Assembly (NCBI GenBank): GCA_016710335.1
Contig: JADJXQ010000001.1
Location: 372,001-436,000, forward strand
Origin: Rhodospirillales bacterium
GTDB taxonomy: Bacteria; Pseudomonadota; Alphaproteobacteria; Rhodospirillales; Defluviicoccaceae
Direction: 5' to 3'
DNA: 64,000 nucleotides
Position numbers and translations under genes: made by a program. Within the stretch, counting starts at the first letter, position 1, and each line of letters starts with the position of its first letter. Shown in pieces: positions 40,968-48,657 of the stretch. The notes under the pieces are model-generated. The model had not been told where the DNA came from and searched no databases. It saw only the letters and a program-made list of their open reading frames with translations.

Positions 40968-42315
40968 GGTAGTGTCCAGAGTCTTTCGCACTTTTCCGTG
41001 GGTGATGGCCGTCCGGGTCATGCGGTTTATGCGGTCAGTTTTGCTCGTGCAGCGGCTGCATGTTCAGGTAGCGGCGGGTGGACCAGTGGGTGCCGGCGAT
41101 GTGCCTCAACCTGGCCGCGGCCAGGTTGAGGGCGCTTTCGCCGTCGGGGAATCTCCCACCACCCGGGTTCGCCGGCGGATCTCGCGAATGATCCGCTCCG
41201 AGCGGGTTGTTGGTCCGGATCCGCCGCCAGTGCTCTTCCGGGAAGTGGTAGTAGGTCAGTGTCTCTTCGACAGACTGTGCGACCAGGTCGGCGGCCTTGC
41301 CGAGCTTCTGCGCGCGCAACTTGCTGACGACCTCACCGGCCTTGGCCTTCGCCGTCGCCAGGTCCTCGCTGGCATGGATGGCCTTCAGCATCCGTGCCGC
41401 CTCGCGCACCTTCGGCGCCGGCACGTGGCTGAAGACATTGCGGTAGAAATGCACGACGCAGCGCTGCCAGCGGGCCTCCGGGTAGAACTCGCCAACGCTC
41501 TCGACGAGGCCGAGACAGGCATCGCTGGTGATCAGTTCGACCCCCGTCAGCCCGCGCGCCTTCAGGTGGGCGAGAAAGCCGCTCCAGCCGGCCTTATCCT
41601 CCTTGGCGCCCTCGCAGATGCCAAGGATCTCGCGGAAACCCTCGGCGTTGACGCCGATGGCGATGAGCACCGACACATTGCGCACCTCGCCGGCCCAACT
41701 CCGCTTCAGCACCACGCCGTCGAGGAAAACGTAAGGATGGCAACCCTCGATCGGCCGGTTGCGCCAAGCTTCAATGTGCTTGTAGATGCGCTGATTGAGC
41801 GTGCTCGGGCTCACCCGCGTGCCCCACAGCGCCTGGGTGATGTCCTCCACCCGGCGCACCGACACCCCAGCCAGATACATCTCGATCAGCGCTTCCTCCA
41901 CCGACGTCTCTCGCCGCCGGTAGCGCTCGATGATCGCCGTCTCGAACGTCTGGCGGCGCAGCTTCGGAACCTTGAGGCGAACCTCCCCGGCCCGCGTGTG
42001 CAGACCGCGCTCGTACGAGCCGGCGCGGGTGTCGCAGCGCGCCTCCGTCCGCTCATAGCGCGCCGCGTTGCACAGCCGGTCCGCCTCCGCATCCAACAGC
42101 GCGTTCAGCGTCTCCTCCACACTGCCGCGCACGATCTTGCCTAGGTACTCGCGGGTCTGCTCCTCGTCGATCCGAACCACATTGCTCAACGACTTCGTCT
42201 CTGTATCCTCGCTCATGGTGGCTCCCTCCGTCCGGCGTTGGATGCTCGCAACACCCAACACATCTAGACCCGGGCGCCACCACCCAATCTTGTGCGAACG
42301 ATTCAATACGTCATC
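40968..42315. mobile_element. IS256-family insertion sequence inside a CRISPR repeat
   Basis: A 1348-bp element inserted in repeat 7 of array 1. It is flanked by an 8-bp target duplication, GCCCGCGG, at 40960-40967 and 42316-42323. The termini are imperfect inverted repeats about 24 bp long that end in an identical TTCGCAC block at both ends. It carries one transposase gene on the minus strand. Removing the element and one target copy restores a perfect repeat. Confidence 0.93.
41035..42216 (-). CDS. IS256-family transposase, with two compensating frameshifts
   Basis: A 393-aa mutator-type (DDE) transposase starting MSEDTETKSLSNVVRIDEE. The first catalytic Asp lies in YVFLDGVVLK and the second in LITSDACLGLV. 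Near the C-terminus the frame reads RTNNPLGADHSRDPP, while shifting one base over 41170-41205 restores the family sequence ERIIREIRRRTRVVGD. An inserted base and a later lost base therefore scramble about 17 residues, including the catalytic Glu. As read, the enzyme should be inactive; two read errors would give the same picture. Confidence 0.85.
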   Translation of the reverse strand: MSEDTETKSLSNVVRIDEEQTREYLGKIVRGSVEETLNALLDAEADRLCNAARYERTEARCDTRAGSYERGLHTRAGEVRLKVPKLRRQTFETAIIERYRRRETSVEEALIEMYLAGVSVRRVEDITQALWGTRVSPSTLNQRIYKHIEAWRNRPIEGCHPYVFLDGVVLKRSWAGEVRNVSVLIAIGVNAEGFREILGICEGAKEDKAGWSGFLAHLKARGLTGVELITSDACLGLVESVGEFYPEARWQRCVVHFYRNVFSHVPAPKVREAARMLKAIHASEDLATAKAKAGEVVSKLRAQKLGKAADLVAQSVEETLTYYHFPEEHWRRIRTNNPLGADHSRDPPANPGGGRFPDGESALNLAAARLRHIAGTHWSTRRYLNMQPLHEQN

Positions 42316-43189
42316 GCCCGCGGTGAAAACCATCGTCTTGTCTCCTCTCCATGTCCGTCTTGTTTCGATGTTCCTGCCCGCGTGCATTGCGCCCGCGGTG
42401 AAAACTCTCGCCCCTGCTGTCGGCCTCCTCGGGATGTTCCTGCCCGCGTGCATTGCGCCCGCGGTGAAAACGTCATCCGGATCCCAGCCGCTTTCCTCAA
42501 ACGGGCGTTTAGGGTTCCTGCCCGCGTGCATTGCGCCCGCGGTGAAAACCCATTTGACTCTCCATGTTAAGGTGCTTCGTTCCTGCCCGCGTGCATTGCG
42601 CCCGCGGTGAAAACTTAGGACCGTAGGTGTACCAAGTCGGTCGGCTGCTCGGTTCCTGCCCGCGTGCATTGCGCCCGCGGTGAAAACACCTGCTCCCTGA
42701 CCTGCTTCCCGACCTGGTCCGTTCCTGCCCGCGTGCATTGCGCCCGCGGTGAAAACTCTCCTGTGTACTACGTGTTGAGCTTATTTACTGTTCCTGCCCG
42801 CGTGCATTGCGCCCGCGGTGAAAACTCAGTCCTTTCTGCCGCATTACGGCGATTGTTGAACGTTCCTGCCCGCGTGCATTGCGCCCGCGGTGAAAACTTC
42901 ATGCACAGGAGAAAGAAGTGGACGTTTTGTTCCTGCCCGCGTGCATTGCGCCCGCGGTGAAAACTCAGCAACTCCTCGTTGCTACCCCTGCATACCGGGT
43001 CTTTTTTTGAGTTCCTGCCCGCGTGCATTGCGCCCGCGGTGAAAACTCCTAGTGTACCGAGTACGCACGCAACCAGTGCAGCAAGTTCCTGCCCGCGTGC
43101 ATTGCGCCCGCGGTGAAAACGCAAGAAACACACGCCTAGCCGCCATATATTGAGTTCCTGGCCGCGTGCATTGCGCCCGCGGCGCCCGC

Positions 43190-43394
43190 GTTCGTCGCGC
43201 GCGGCGGCTCGGAAGGCAGATGCCGGCCGGCGGACGGGCGTCGGCTCCGGTGTCCGATCTCCGGTCCTGACTGGTGACGCCTGTTCCCTGATTGCGGGGC
43301 TTAACTGCCGCTGCTAGTCTCGCTTATCGATCCACGACCGGCGGACGACCGGGACCGGGTGCCTCGGCTCGATGGATTGCGAGGGGGAGCGGGC
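43190..43394. other. Region between array 1 and the effector operon
   Basis: About 200 bp after the degenerate last repeat. A promoter for the rightward cas10 operon is expected here, unless it is read through from array 1. No clear hairpin or promoter pair is seen. Confidence 0.4.
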
Positions 43395-45128
43395 ATGGCC
43401 GGGTACCTGCTGCGCATCGAGGGGGTCAACTTCGCCTCGACAATGCTAGATACCACCGACCTCAGCACCGTCCGCGGCGCCAGCTTCCTCTACCTCGAGG
43501 CCATCACCCGGATCGACAAGATTCTTCGCGGACGCCCGGAGGTCGGGCGCGTCGAGACCCTAAGCCAGGGCGGTTCGGTCGGCCTGTTCAGCCTCGACCT
43601 CGCAGACGGCGCTTCGCCCACTCAGATCCGCGACGCCCTTGAGGCCGAACTTCCCAAGAGTAACAAGCTGTTCAGCCACCTCACCTTCGTCGTCGACCTG
43701 GTGAAGATGCGGGAGCCGCCGGCGTTGCCACCAAGCGAGGACGCGGATGAGCAGGCGCGTGCGTTTCTCCATAACCGCGAGCGCGTCATCGCCGCCAACC
43801 GTTGGCGGCAGCAGCAGTCGCCGAGTCTGGTCGCGCCGTCACCGCAGTCGATGCCGGGGGGCGACCGCGAGACATCGAAACGCGTCTGCGAGTTCGACCT
43901 CGTCCGCCCCGGCAGCATTCGAAGCGAACTGATCAAGGGCAAGCAAAACCGCTGCCTCAGCGACTCGGTCAATGACCGCCGGAGATACGGAATCGATTGC
44001 AAGTTCTACTGGTACCAGGAGTTCCTTCGTCGCCCGCTCGACGCAGGCGGTCGGGCTCCGTTCGCCGACTTCGCCAACGACATGGCCGATCTCGCCGATC
44101 CCGGAAGCGACGGACCCAACCTCAAGGGCAAGATCGCGGTGTTTTACGCCGACGGCAACGGCTTCGGGCGGATCCAGGACGACCTCATCCGTGGAAAAAA
44201 CCCCTGGTCCGCTGGCCCGCCCGAGCACCGCCAGCGCGACTGGGACGACCGGCTGCGCCACTATCGCCGCCTGCTGCTGGAGCGCGTCCTGGACACCGTC
44301 GCCGGCAGCAAGGCGGGGCTCCAGCAACTAGGGGAGATGACCAAGAAGCCTCTGAAGGAAGAAGTAAAACTACGAAAACCGCCGGGCAAAGCGGACGACA
44401 AGCGCCCCAACCTCCGCCTCGAGACGCTCTATGCCGCAGGCGACGAAGGGATGTGGATTGTGCCGGCGTCGCTCGGCTGGACCCTCGCCGCCACTTTCTT
44501 CGCCGAGACCCTCGGCCGCGACATCGAGACCGGGCGGCAAGGTCCGCGCCCCGGCTGGACCATCGGCGACCATGTCGATGCCCCGCCGCTGCACCACGCC
44601 GCGGGCCTCGTGTTCTGCCACCACGACGCGCCGATCACCCGCATCCAGACCCTGGCGCGGAACCTCGCGGAGATTGCCAAGGCCCACGACCGCAGCCAGA
44701 GCCTGCTCTGCTACCAGGTGCTGGAGTCGTTCGACCACATCGGCCGCGACCTCGACGCATTCCGCCGCGAGCGCTGCCCCGCCGGCATCGCGCCGTCGCA
44801 GATGATCGTGCCGGGCGAGAAGATGGGGCCGGTGCTCGGGTCCATCGACGCCCTCAAGTCGGGAAAGAAACTGCCGCGGCGTCAGCTCAAGCGCCTCGCG
44901 CTGACCCTGCACATGGACGGCGCCGGCGAAAGCGTCAGCGCGCTGGAAAAGACGCTTCGCGACGAGTACCCGCGCGGCGCCGACCTCGCCGCGGACCTCG
45001 CGCCGCTGCGGGACTGCTTCGGAGACGGGCAGGCGCTGTGGCTGCACCTCGACGACCTGTGGGATTTCCTGGTCAAGCCCGAGGCCGCGTCCGCGGTCGC
45101 GCCCGCGCAGGCGGAGGGCGCAGCGTGA
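43395..45128 (+). CDS. cas10: Cas10-like large subunit, no HD domain
   Basis: A 577-aa protein. It starts directly with a palm-like block (YLLRIEGVNFASTML, then STVRGASFLYLEAI), so the N-terminal HD nuclease of many Cas10 proteins is absent. The second palm has FYADGNGFGRI with Asp253 and, in the place of the GGDD cyclase motif, AAGDEGMWIVPA with Gly349-Asp350-Glu351. Both metal-binding Asp positions are kept, so nucleotide-signal synthesis is possible but needs proof; the AGDE form is unusual. It scaffolds the RNA-guided effector complex and senses target RNA. A purine-rich ribosome site lies upstream. The stop overlaps the next start (GTGA). Confidence 0.85.
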   Translation: MAGYLLRIEGVNFASTMLDTTDLSTVRGASFLYLEAITRIDKILRGRPEVGRVETLSQGGSVGLFSLDLADGASPTQIRDALEAELPKSNKLFSHLTFVVDLVKMREPPALPPSEDADEQARAFLHNRERVIAANRWRQQQSPSLVAPSPQSMPGGDRETSKRVCEFDLVRPGSIRSELIKGKQNRCLSDSVNDRRRYGIDCKFYWYQEFLRRPLDAGGRAPFADFANDMADLADPGSDGPNLKGKIAVFYADGNGFGRIQDDLIRGKNPWSAGPPEHRQRDWDDRLRHYRRLLLERVLDTVAGSKAGLQQLGEMTKKPLKEEVKLRKPPGKADDKRPNLRLETLYAAGDEGMWIVPASLGWTLAATFFAETLGRDIETGRQGPRPGWTIGDHVDAPPLHHAAGLVFCHHDAPITRIQTLARNLAEIAKAHDRSQSLLCYQVLESFDHIGRDLDAFRRERCPAGIAPSQMIVPGEKMGPVLGSIDALKSGKKLPRRQLKRLALTLHMDGAGESVSALEKTLRDEYPRGADLAADLAPLRDCFGDGQALWLHLDDLWDFLVKPEAASAVAPAQAEGAA

Positions 45129-47047
45129 TCGCCTATCGCGTCAGGCTGACGGTGCAGGGGCCGATCCTCACCCGCTCGACCGCGATCGGCGCCTACGGCG
45201 TCGACGCCCCGGTCGCGCGCGATACCGACGGCCGGCCCTTCATCGCCGGCTCCCACGTCAAGGGCAAGCTGCGCCAGGCGCTGCGCGACCTGGCCAAGGC
45301 CGACCGCGCCGCCCGCTGCTTCGCCATGCGGAGTGGTCAAGCCATATCGGGCACGCCGTTCAAGCCGCATCTGAAGGATTGGCTCGGCGGAGAGGATCAT
45401 GGATCGGGGCAGGCCAGGGCCCGTGTTCAGTTCGCCGACTTCCGCGCCGAAGAGGACGGCGTTGAAGATGCGATGCGTACCCGGATTAAGATCGACGCCG
45501 CCAGCGGAACGGCGGAGGACGGCGCCCTGCAGATCATGGAGACACCCTACGCCGCCGGCGCCGCGATCGTGTTCACCGGCCGCATCGTCATCCTGGCGCC
45601 GCCACATGAGGCATCGAAGATCGCCGATGCGATCCGCCGCGGGCTGCACTGGATCCCGCAGTTGGGCGGCGAGCGCACCATCGGCTTCGGCCGCCTGCTC
45701 GCGGTCGAGATGGCCGAGGAGACGCCGGTCGAGCGACCGTGGCCAACGCCGCCGATGCCGGCGGAGGACGACCGACTCCGCCTGGTGCTTCGCTTCTTCG
45801 AGCCGTTCTGCATCGGCGTCGCCCCGCGCGAGGACACGCTCTATACCAGCGACACCGTGGTCCCCGGCGGCGTCATCAAGGGCGCTCTCGCCGCACTTCA
45901 CAACGCGCTCAATTCGGGGCGACCGTTGCCCGAGTGGTTCGATAGGCTCCGCATCAGCCACCTGCAGCCGGTGGCGCTGGCGCCGAAACCGGCGCGGGAG
46001 CCATTTGCCTTCGCCGACCCTGCTGCTCTGATGGCGCGGCTCGACATCCGGCGGCCGCGCGCGATCCCGCTGTCGGTGGCATTCGGGCCGGACGAGCGGC
46101 CTGTCGACATGGCGCTGGTTCGTGACCCGTGCCTGATCGGCGATGGGGCGCCGGCGTTCCGGCCGGACTGGAAGGGGCGGCATTGGGCGCAGGCGGTGGA
46201 GCTGTTCGGGATCCATGAGCCGCCGCGCCGCCTGCAGCTCCGCACCGAGATCGACGACGACACGCGTGCTTCGAAGACCGAGCGGCTGTTCGCCTATGAG
46301 ACGGTGATCCCCGACGGCCACCTCTGGGTCGGCGAGCTGGATCTTGCGGACGTCACGCAGGACCGCCGCGGCGAGGTGGTCCCGTGGCTGAGGGCGCTGA
46401 CCGGCGGGACGATCCCGGGCATCGGCAAGACAGATGCGCTGGCGCAGGTCAGCCTCGGCGGCGAAGGCGACTATGTAAGCAAGGCTAGGGAGGTCGAAGA
46501 CAAGGCTTTGCGACCTCTCGATGACGGTCTCTACGTTCTGACCCTGCAGACGCCGGCGCTCCTGTGCACGACCGACGACATCAGCGCTGAAAAGAACGGC
46601 AGTGCACAGCAGCGGCTCGAAAGGGCGTACGGGCACACCTTCGATCAGATCTCCGGCGGCTCCCTCCGCCTCTACAACTACTTTGCCAAGCAGCGCCTCG
46701 CCGGCGGGCCGTTCCTGCTGCATCACTACATGAAAAACGACGACTACAAGCCGTTCCTGCTCACGGAATCGGGCAGTGTGTTCGTGCTGGAAGTGACGGA
46801 CAAGCGCAAGCGAAACATGGTGACGGATCTCCTGCGGGACTGGCTCCGCCACGGCCTGCCGCTGCCGGCGTCGGTCAAGGAGTGGCATTTTCCCGACCGC
46901 GCCGGCGACGACGACGCGAAGCTTTGGGACCGATGTCCCTACATCCGCCAGAACGGCTACGGCGAGGTGGTGATCAACGATCGGATCCATCGCACGCATC
47001 GCCTTCCGTCGAGGCATGATGGCGAGAAGAAGGCAGCGTCGCGATGA
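45125..47047 (+). CDS. Two-domain RAMP protein (Cas7-like, Csm3-type N-terminal domain)
   Basis: A 640-aa protein with a GTG start overlapping the cas10 stop. Domain 1 (about 1-200) has GAYGVDAPVARD followed by PFIAGSHVKGKLRQAL, matching Csm3, where the Asp (here Asp27) cuts target RNA; its Gly-rich loop is GGERTIGFGRLL. Domain 2 (about 215-440) has TSDTVVPGGVIKGALAAL and a second Gly-rich segment (GGTIPGIGKTDAL). The final 190 residues are less clear. It is a fused backbone subunit of the effector complex, predicted to retain one target-RNA cleavage site. Confidence 0.8.
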   Translation: MIAYRVRLTVQGPILTRSTAIGAYGVDAPVARDTDGRPFIAGSHVKGKLRQALRDLAKADRAARCFAMRSGQAISGTPFKPHLKDWLGGEDHGSGQARARVQFADFRAEEDGVEDAMRTRIKIDAASGTAEDGALQIMETPYAAGAAIVFTGRIVILAPPHEASKIADAIRRGLHWIPQLGGERTIGFGRLLAVEMAEETPVERPWPTPPMPAEDDRLRLVLRFFEPFCIGVAPREDTLYTSDTVVPGGVIKGALAALHNALNSGRPLPEWFDRLRISHLQPVALAPKPAREPFAFADPAALMARLDIRRPRAIPLSVAFGPDERPVDMALVRDPCLIGDGAPAFRPDWKGRHWAQAVELFGIHEPPRRLQLRTEIDDDTRASKTERLFAYETVIPDGHLWVGELDLADVTQDRRGEVVPWLRALTGGTIPGIGKTDALAQVSLGGEGDYVSKAREVEDKALRPLDDGLYVLTLQTPALLCTTDDISAEKNGSAQQRLERAYGHTFDQISGGSLRLYNYFAKQRLAGGPFLLHHYMKNDDYKPFLLTESGSVFVLEVTDKRKRNMVTDLLRDWLRHGLPLPASVKEWHFPDRAGDDDAKLWDRCPYIRQNGYGEVVINDRIHRTHRLPSRHDGEKKAASR

Positions 47048-48657
47048 CGGGATCGTTCCGGAGCCGATGGCTGATCGAAGGGACGCTCAAGCTCGAGGCG
47101 CCGCTTTCGATCCGCACCGGCGAGGCCATCGAGCGGACCCCGCCGAAGCCCGGTAGCGGAGACGAGACGACGGTGCAGGTGTCGCAGGTCCACCGCGGCG
47201 GTCACGGCTGGCCGGTCATCCCCGGCTCCAGCCTCAAGGGCGTGCTGCGGCACTGGATCGTCGAGCGGCTCGGCGACAGGCACAAGGGCGCGATCGAGCA
47301 GGTGTTCGGCCACGACCCGCGGCCGATTGCAGGCGACCCGGATCGGAAGTCAGGGCGTGGCGGCAAGGCCGACCTTCACGATGCCGTCGCTTCGGCGCGA
47401 GATGACGAGCCGGACGCGTGGCGCCCCCTTTTGCCGCTTCGCAGCTCGACCGCGATCGACCGCCATACCCGCACTGCCGAGCGCCGGAAGCTGTTTCACG
47501 CCGAGCAGGTGGCGGCCGGCATCGTATTCAAGGTGACCGTGACGGGGGACAACCTCGACGAGGCGGAGGTCGCGCTCCTCCTTGCAGCCTTCAGCGGCTT
47601 CAACGAAGGCGCCGAAGACCTCGCCATCACCCTCGGCGGCAGCGCCGGCAGCGGCAAGGGCCGCGCGACGTGGTGTCTCGACGAGGTGCGGTGCATGAAT
47701 GCGGGTGACGTCGCCCGCTGGCTTTCGGAGCCGGAGCCGGTGATGTGGCAGCGGTGGATCCGCACTGACGACGACTGTACGGTCGAGGCCGGGGACCTTA
47801 AAACCGCCGCCGCCGACCTCCTCGGGCAACGTCAACAGCCGGCGTTCGTCCGGGTCAAGCTGCGACTGAGCTTCGACGGTCCGTTCCTGGTCAACGATCC
47901 GTGGCGCGCCGGCGAGGGTGACGGCAGTCCTCAGCCCGACGCCGACGACAGGGGCAAGACGGCGCCGGACATGCGCCCGCGGCTCGATCACGACGGCAGG
48001 CCCGTGCTGCCCGGCGAATCGGTGCGGGGCGCTCTCCGCTCCCAGGCCGAGCGCATCCTCCGCACCATCGGCCGCGACGACGGCGATATGCCCGAGATCG
48101 ACGCTCTGTTCGGCACGACCGGCCGGCGCGGGGCGCTGGAGGTGAACGACTTCCGGGTCGAACACTGCAACGTGGTGCCGCAGCACTTCGTCGCCATCGA
48201 CCGCTTCACCGGCGGCGCCGCGCCCACAAAGCTCTACATGGCCGAGCCCGCCACCGCTCCGGTGTTCACTGGCGCCCTGACCCTGCGCCTGAGCCCGCGG
48301 TCACGCAAGCCGTCGGGAGAGCACAGCGAGCAACCGGAGGACACTCCGGCACCGCCGATGGCTCCGGCGGCGATAGGCCTGATGGCGCTGGTGCTGCGCG
48401 ACGTCATCGAGGGCGACGTCCAGTTCGGCTGGGGCCGCGCCAAAGGCTACGGCGCCTGCGGGGCCGAGATCGCGGAGTTGAAGGTCAATGGCGCGGCTGC
48501 CTGTGAAGCCGTCAAGGACTTGCCTGGCATCGACAAGGCCGATCGTGCCGCCGGGCCGATCGACCGCGACGTCGCCCGGGTGCACTACGGCGAGTTGGTG
48601 CAGCACTGCATCAGGAACATGCACAAACGCAAGGGAGGGGCGGATGGCACAGGATGA
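47044..48657 (+). CDS. Two-domain RAMP protein (Cas7-Cas7 fusion)
   Basis: A 537-aa protein overlapping the previous stop by four bases. Each half is a RAMP domain: half 1 with VIPGSSLKGVLRHWI, LRSSTAIDRHTRTAERRKLF and GGSAGSGKGRATW; half 2 (from about residue 275) with VLPGESVRGALRSQA, FVAIDRFTGGAAPTKLY and FGWGRAKGYG. The IDRxTG blocks are typical of Csm3/Cas7. The VDxP-type catalytic Asp of the first RAMP protein is not obvious in either half, so cleavage may be limited here. It supplies two backbone subunits in one chain. Confidence 0.8.
   Translation: MTGSFRSRWLIEGTLKLEAPLSIRTGEAIERTPPKPGSGDETTVQVSQVHRGGHGWPVIPGSSLKGVLRHWIVERLGDRHKGAIEQVFGHDPRPIAGDPDRKSGRGGKADLHDAVASARDDEPDAWRPLLPLRSSTAIDRHTRTAERRKLFHAEQVAAGIVFKVTVTGDNLDEAEVALLLAAFSGFNEGAEDLAITLGGSAGSGKGRATWCLDEVRCMNAGDVARWLSEPEPVMWQRWIRTDDDCTVEAGDLKTAAADLLGQRQQPAFVRVKLRLSFDGPFLVNDPWRAGEGDGSPQPDADDRGKTAPDMRPRLDHDGRPVLPGESVRGALRSQAERILRTIGRDDGDMPEIDALFGTTGRRGALEVNDFRVEHCNVVPQHFVAIDRFTGGAAPTKLYMAEPATAPVFTGALTLRLSPRSRKPSGEHSEQPEDTPAPPMAPAAIGLMALVLRDVIEGDVQFGWGRAKGYGACGAEIAELKVNGAAACEAVKDLPGIDKADRAAGPIDRDVARVHYGELVQHCIRNMHKRKGGADGTG

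Larger units (their letters stand above)
40511..43189 (+). CRISPR. CRISPR array 1, 19 repeats, split by an IS256 element
   Basis: The 36-base repeat begins GTTCCTGCCCGCGTGC and ends CGCGGTGAAAAC. Repeats start at 40511, 40582, 40655, 40735, 40804, 40870, 40939 (split by the IS; it resumes at 42316), 42370, 42436, 42514, 42579, 42652, 42721, 42790, 42862, 42929, 43011, 43085 and 43154. The 18 spacers are 29-46 bases, variable as in type III. The last repeat has lost its 3' end (CGCGGCGCCCGCG), so the leader is on the left and transcription is rightward; the GAAAAC end fits the 5' tag of type III crRNAs. Several spacers are complementary to Shine-Dalgarno/ATG sequences. Confidence 0.98.

Noticed and set aside
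42292..42960. Open frames with repeated PARVHCARGEN-like peptides
   Set aside because: They are translations of the CRISPR repeats; repeat length of 36 is a multiple of three, which keeps frames open by chance.
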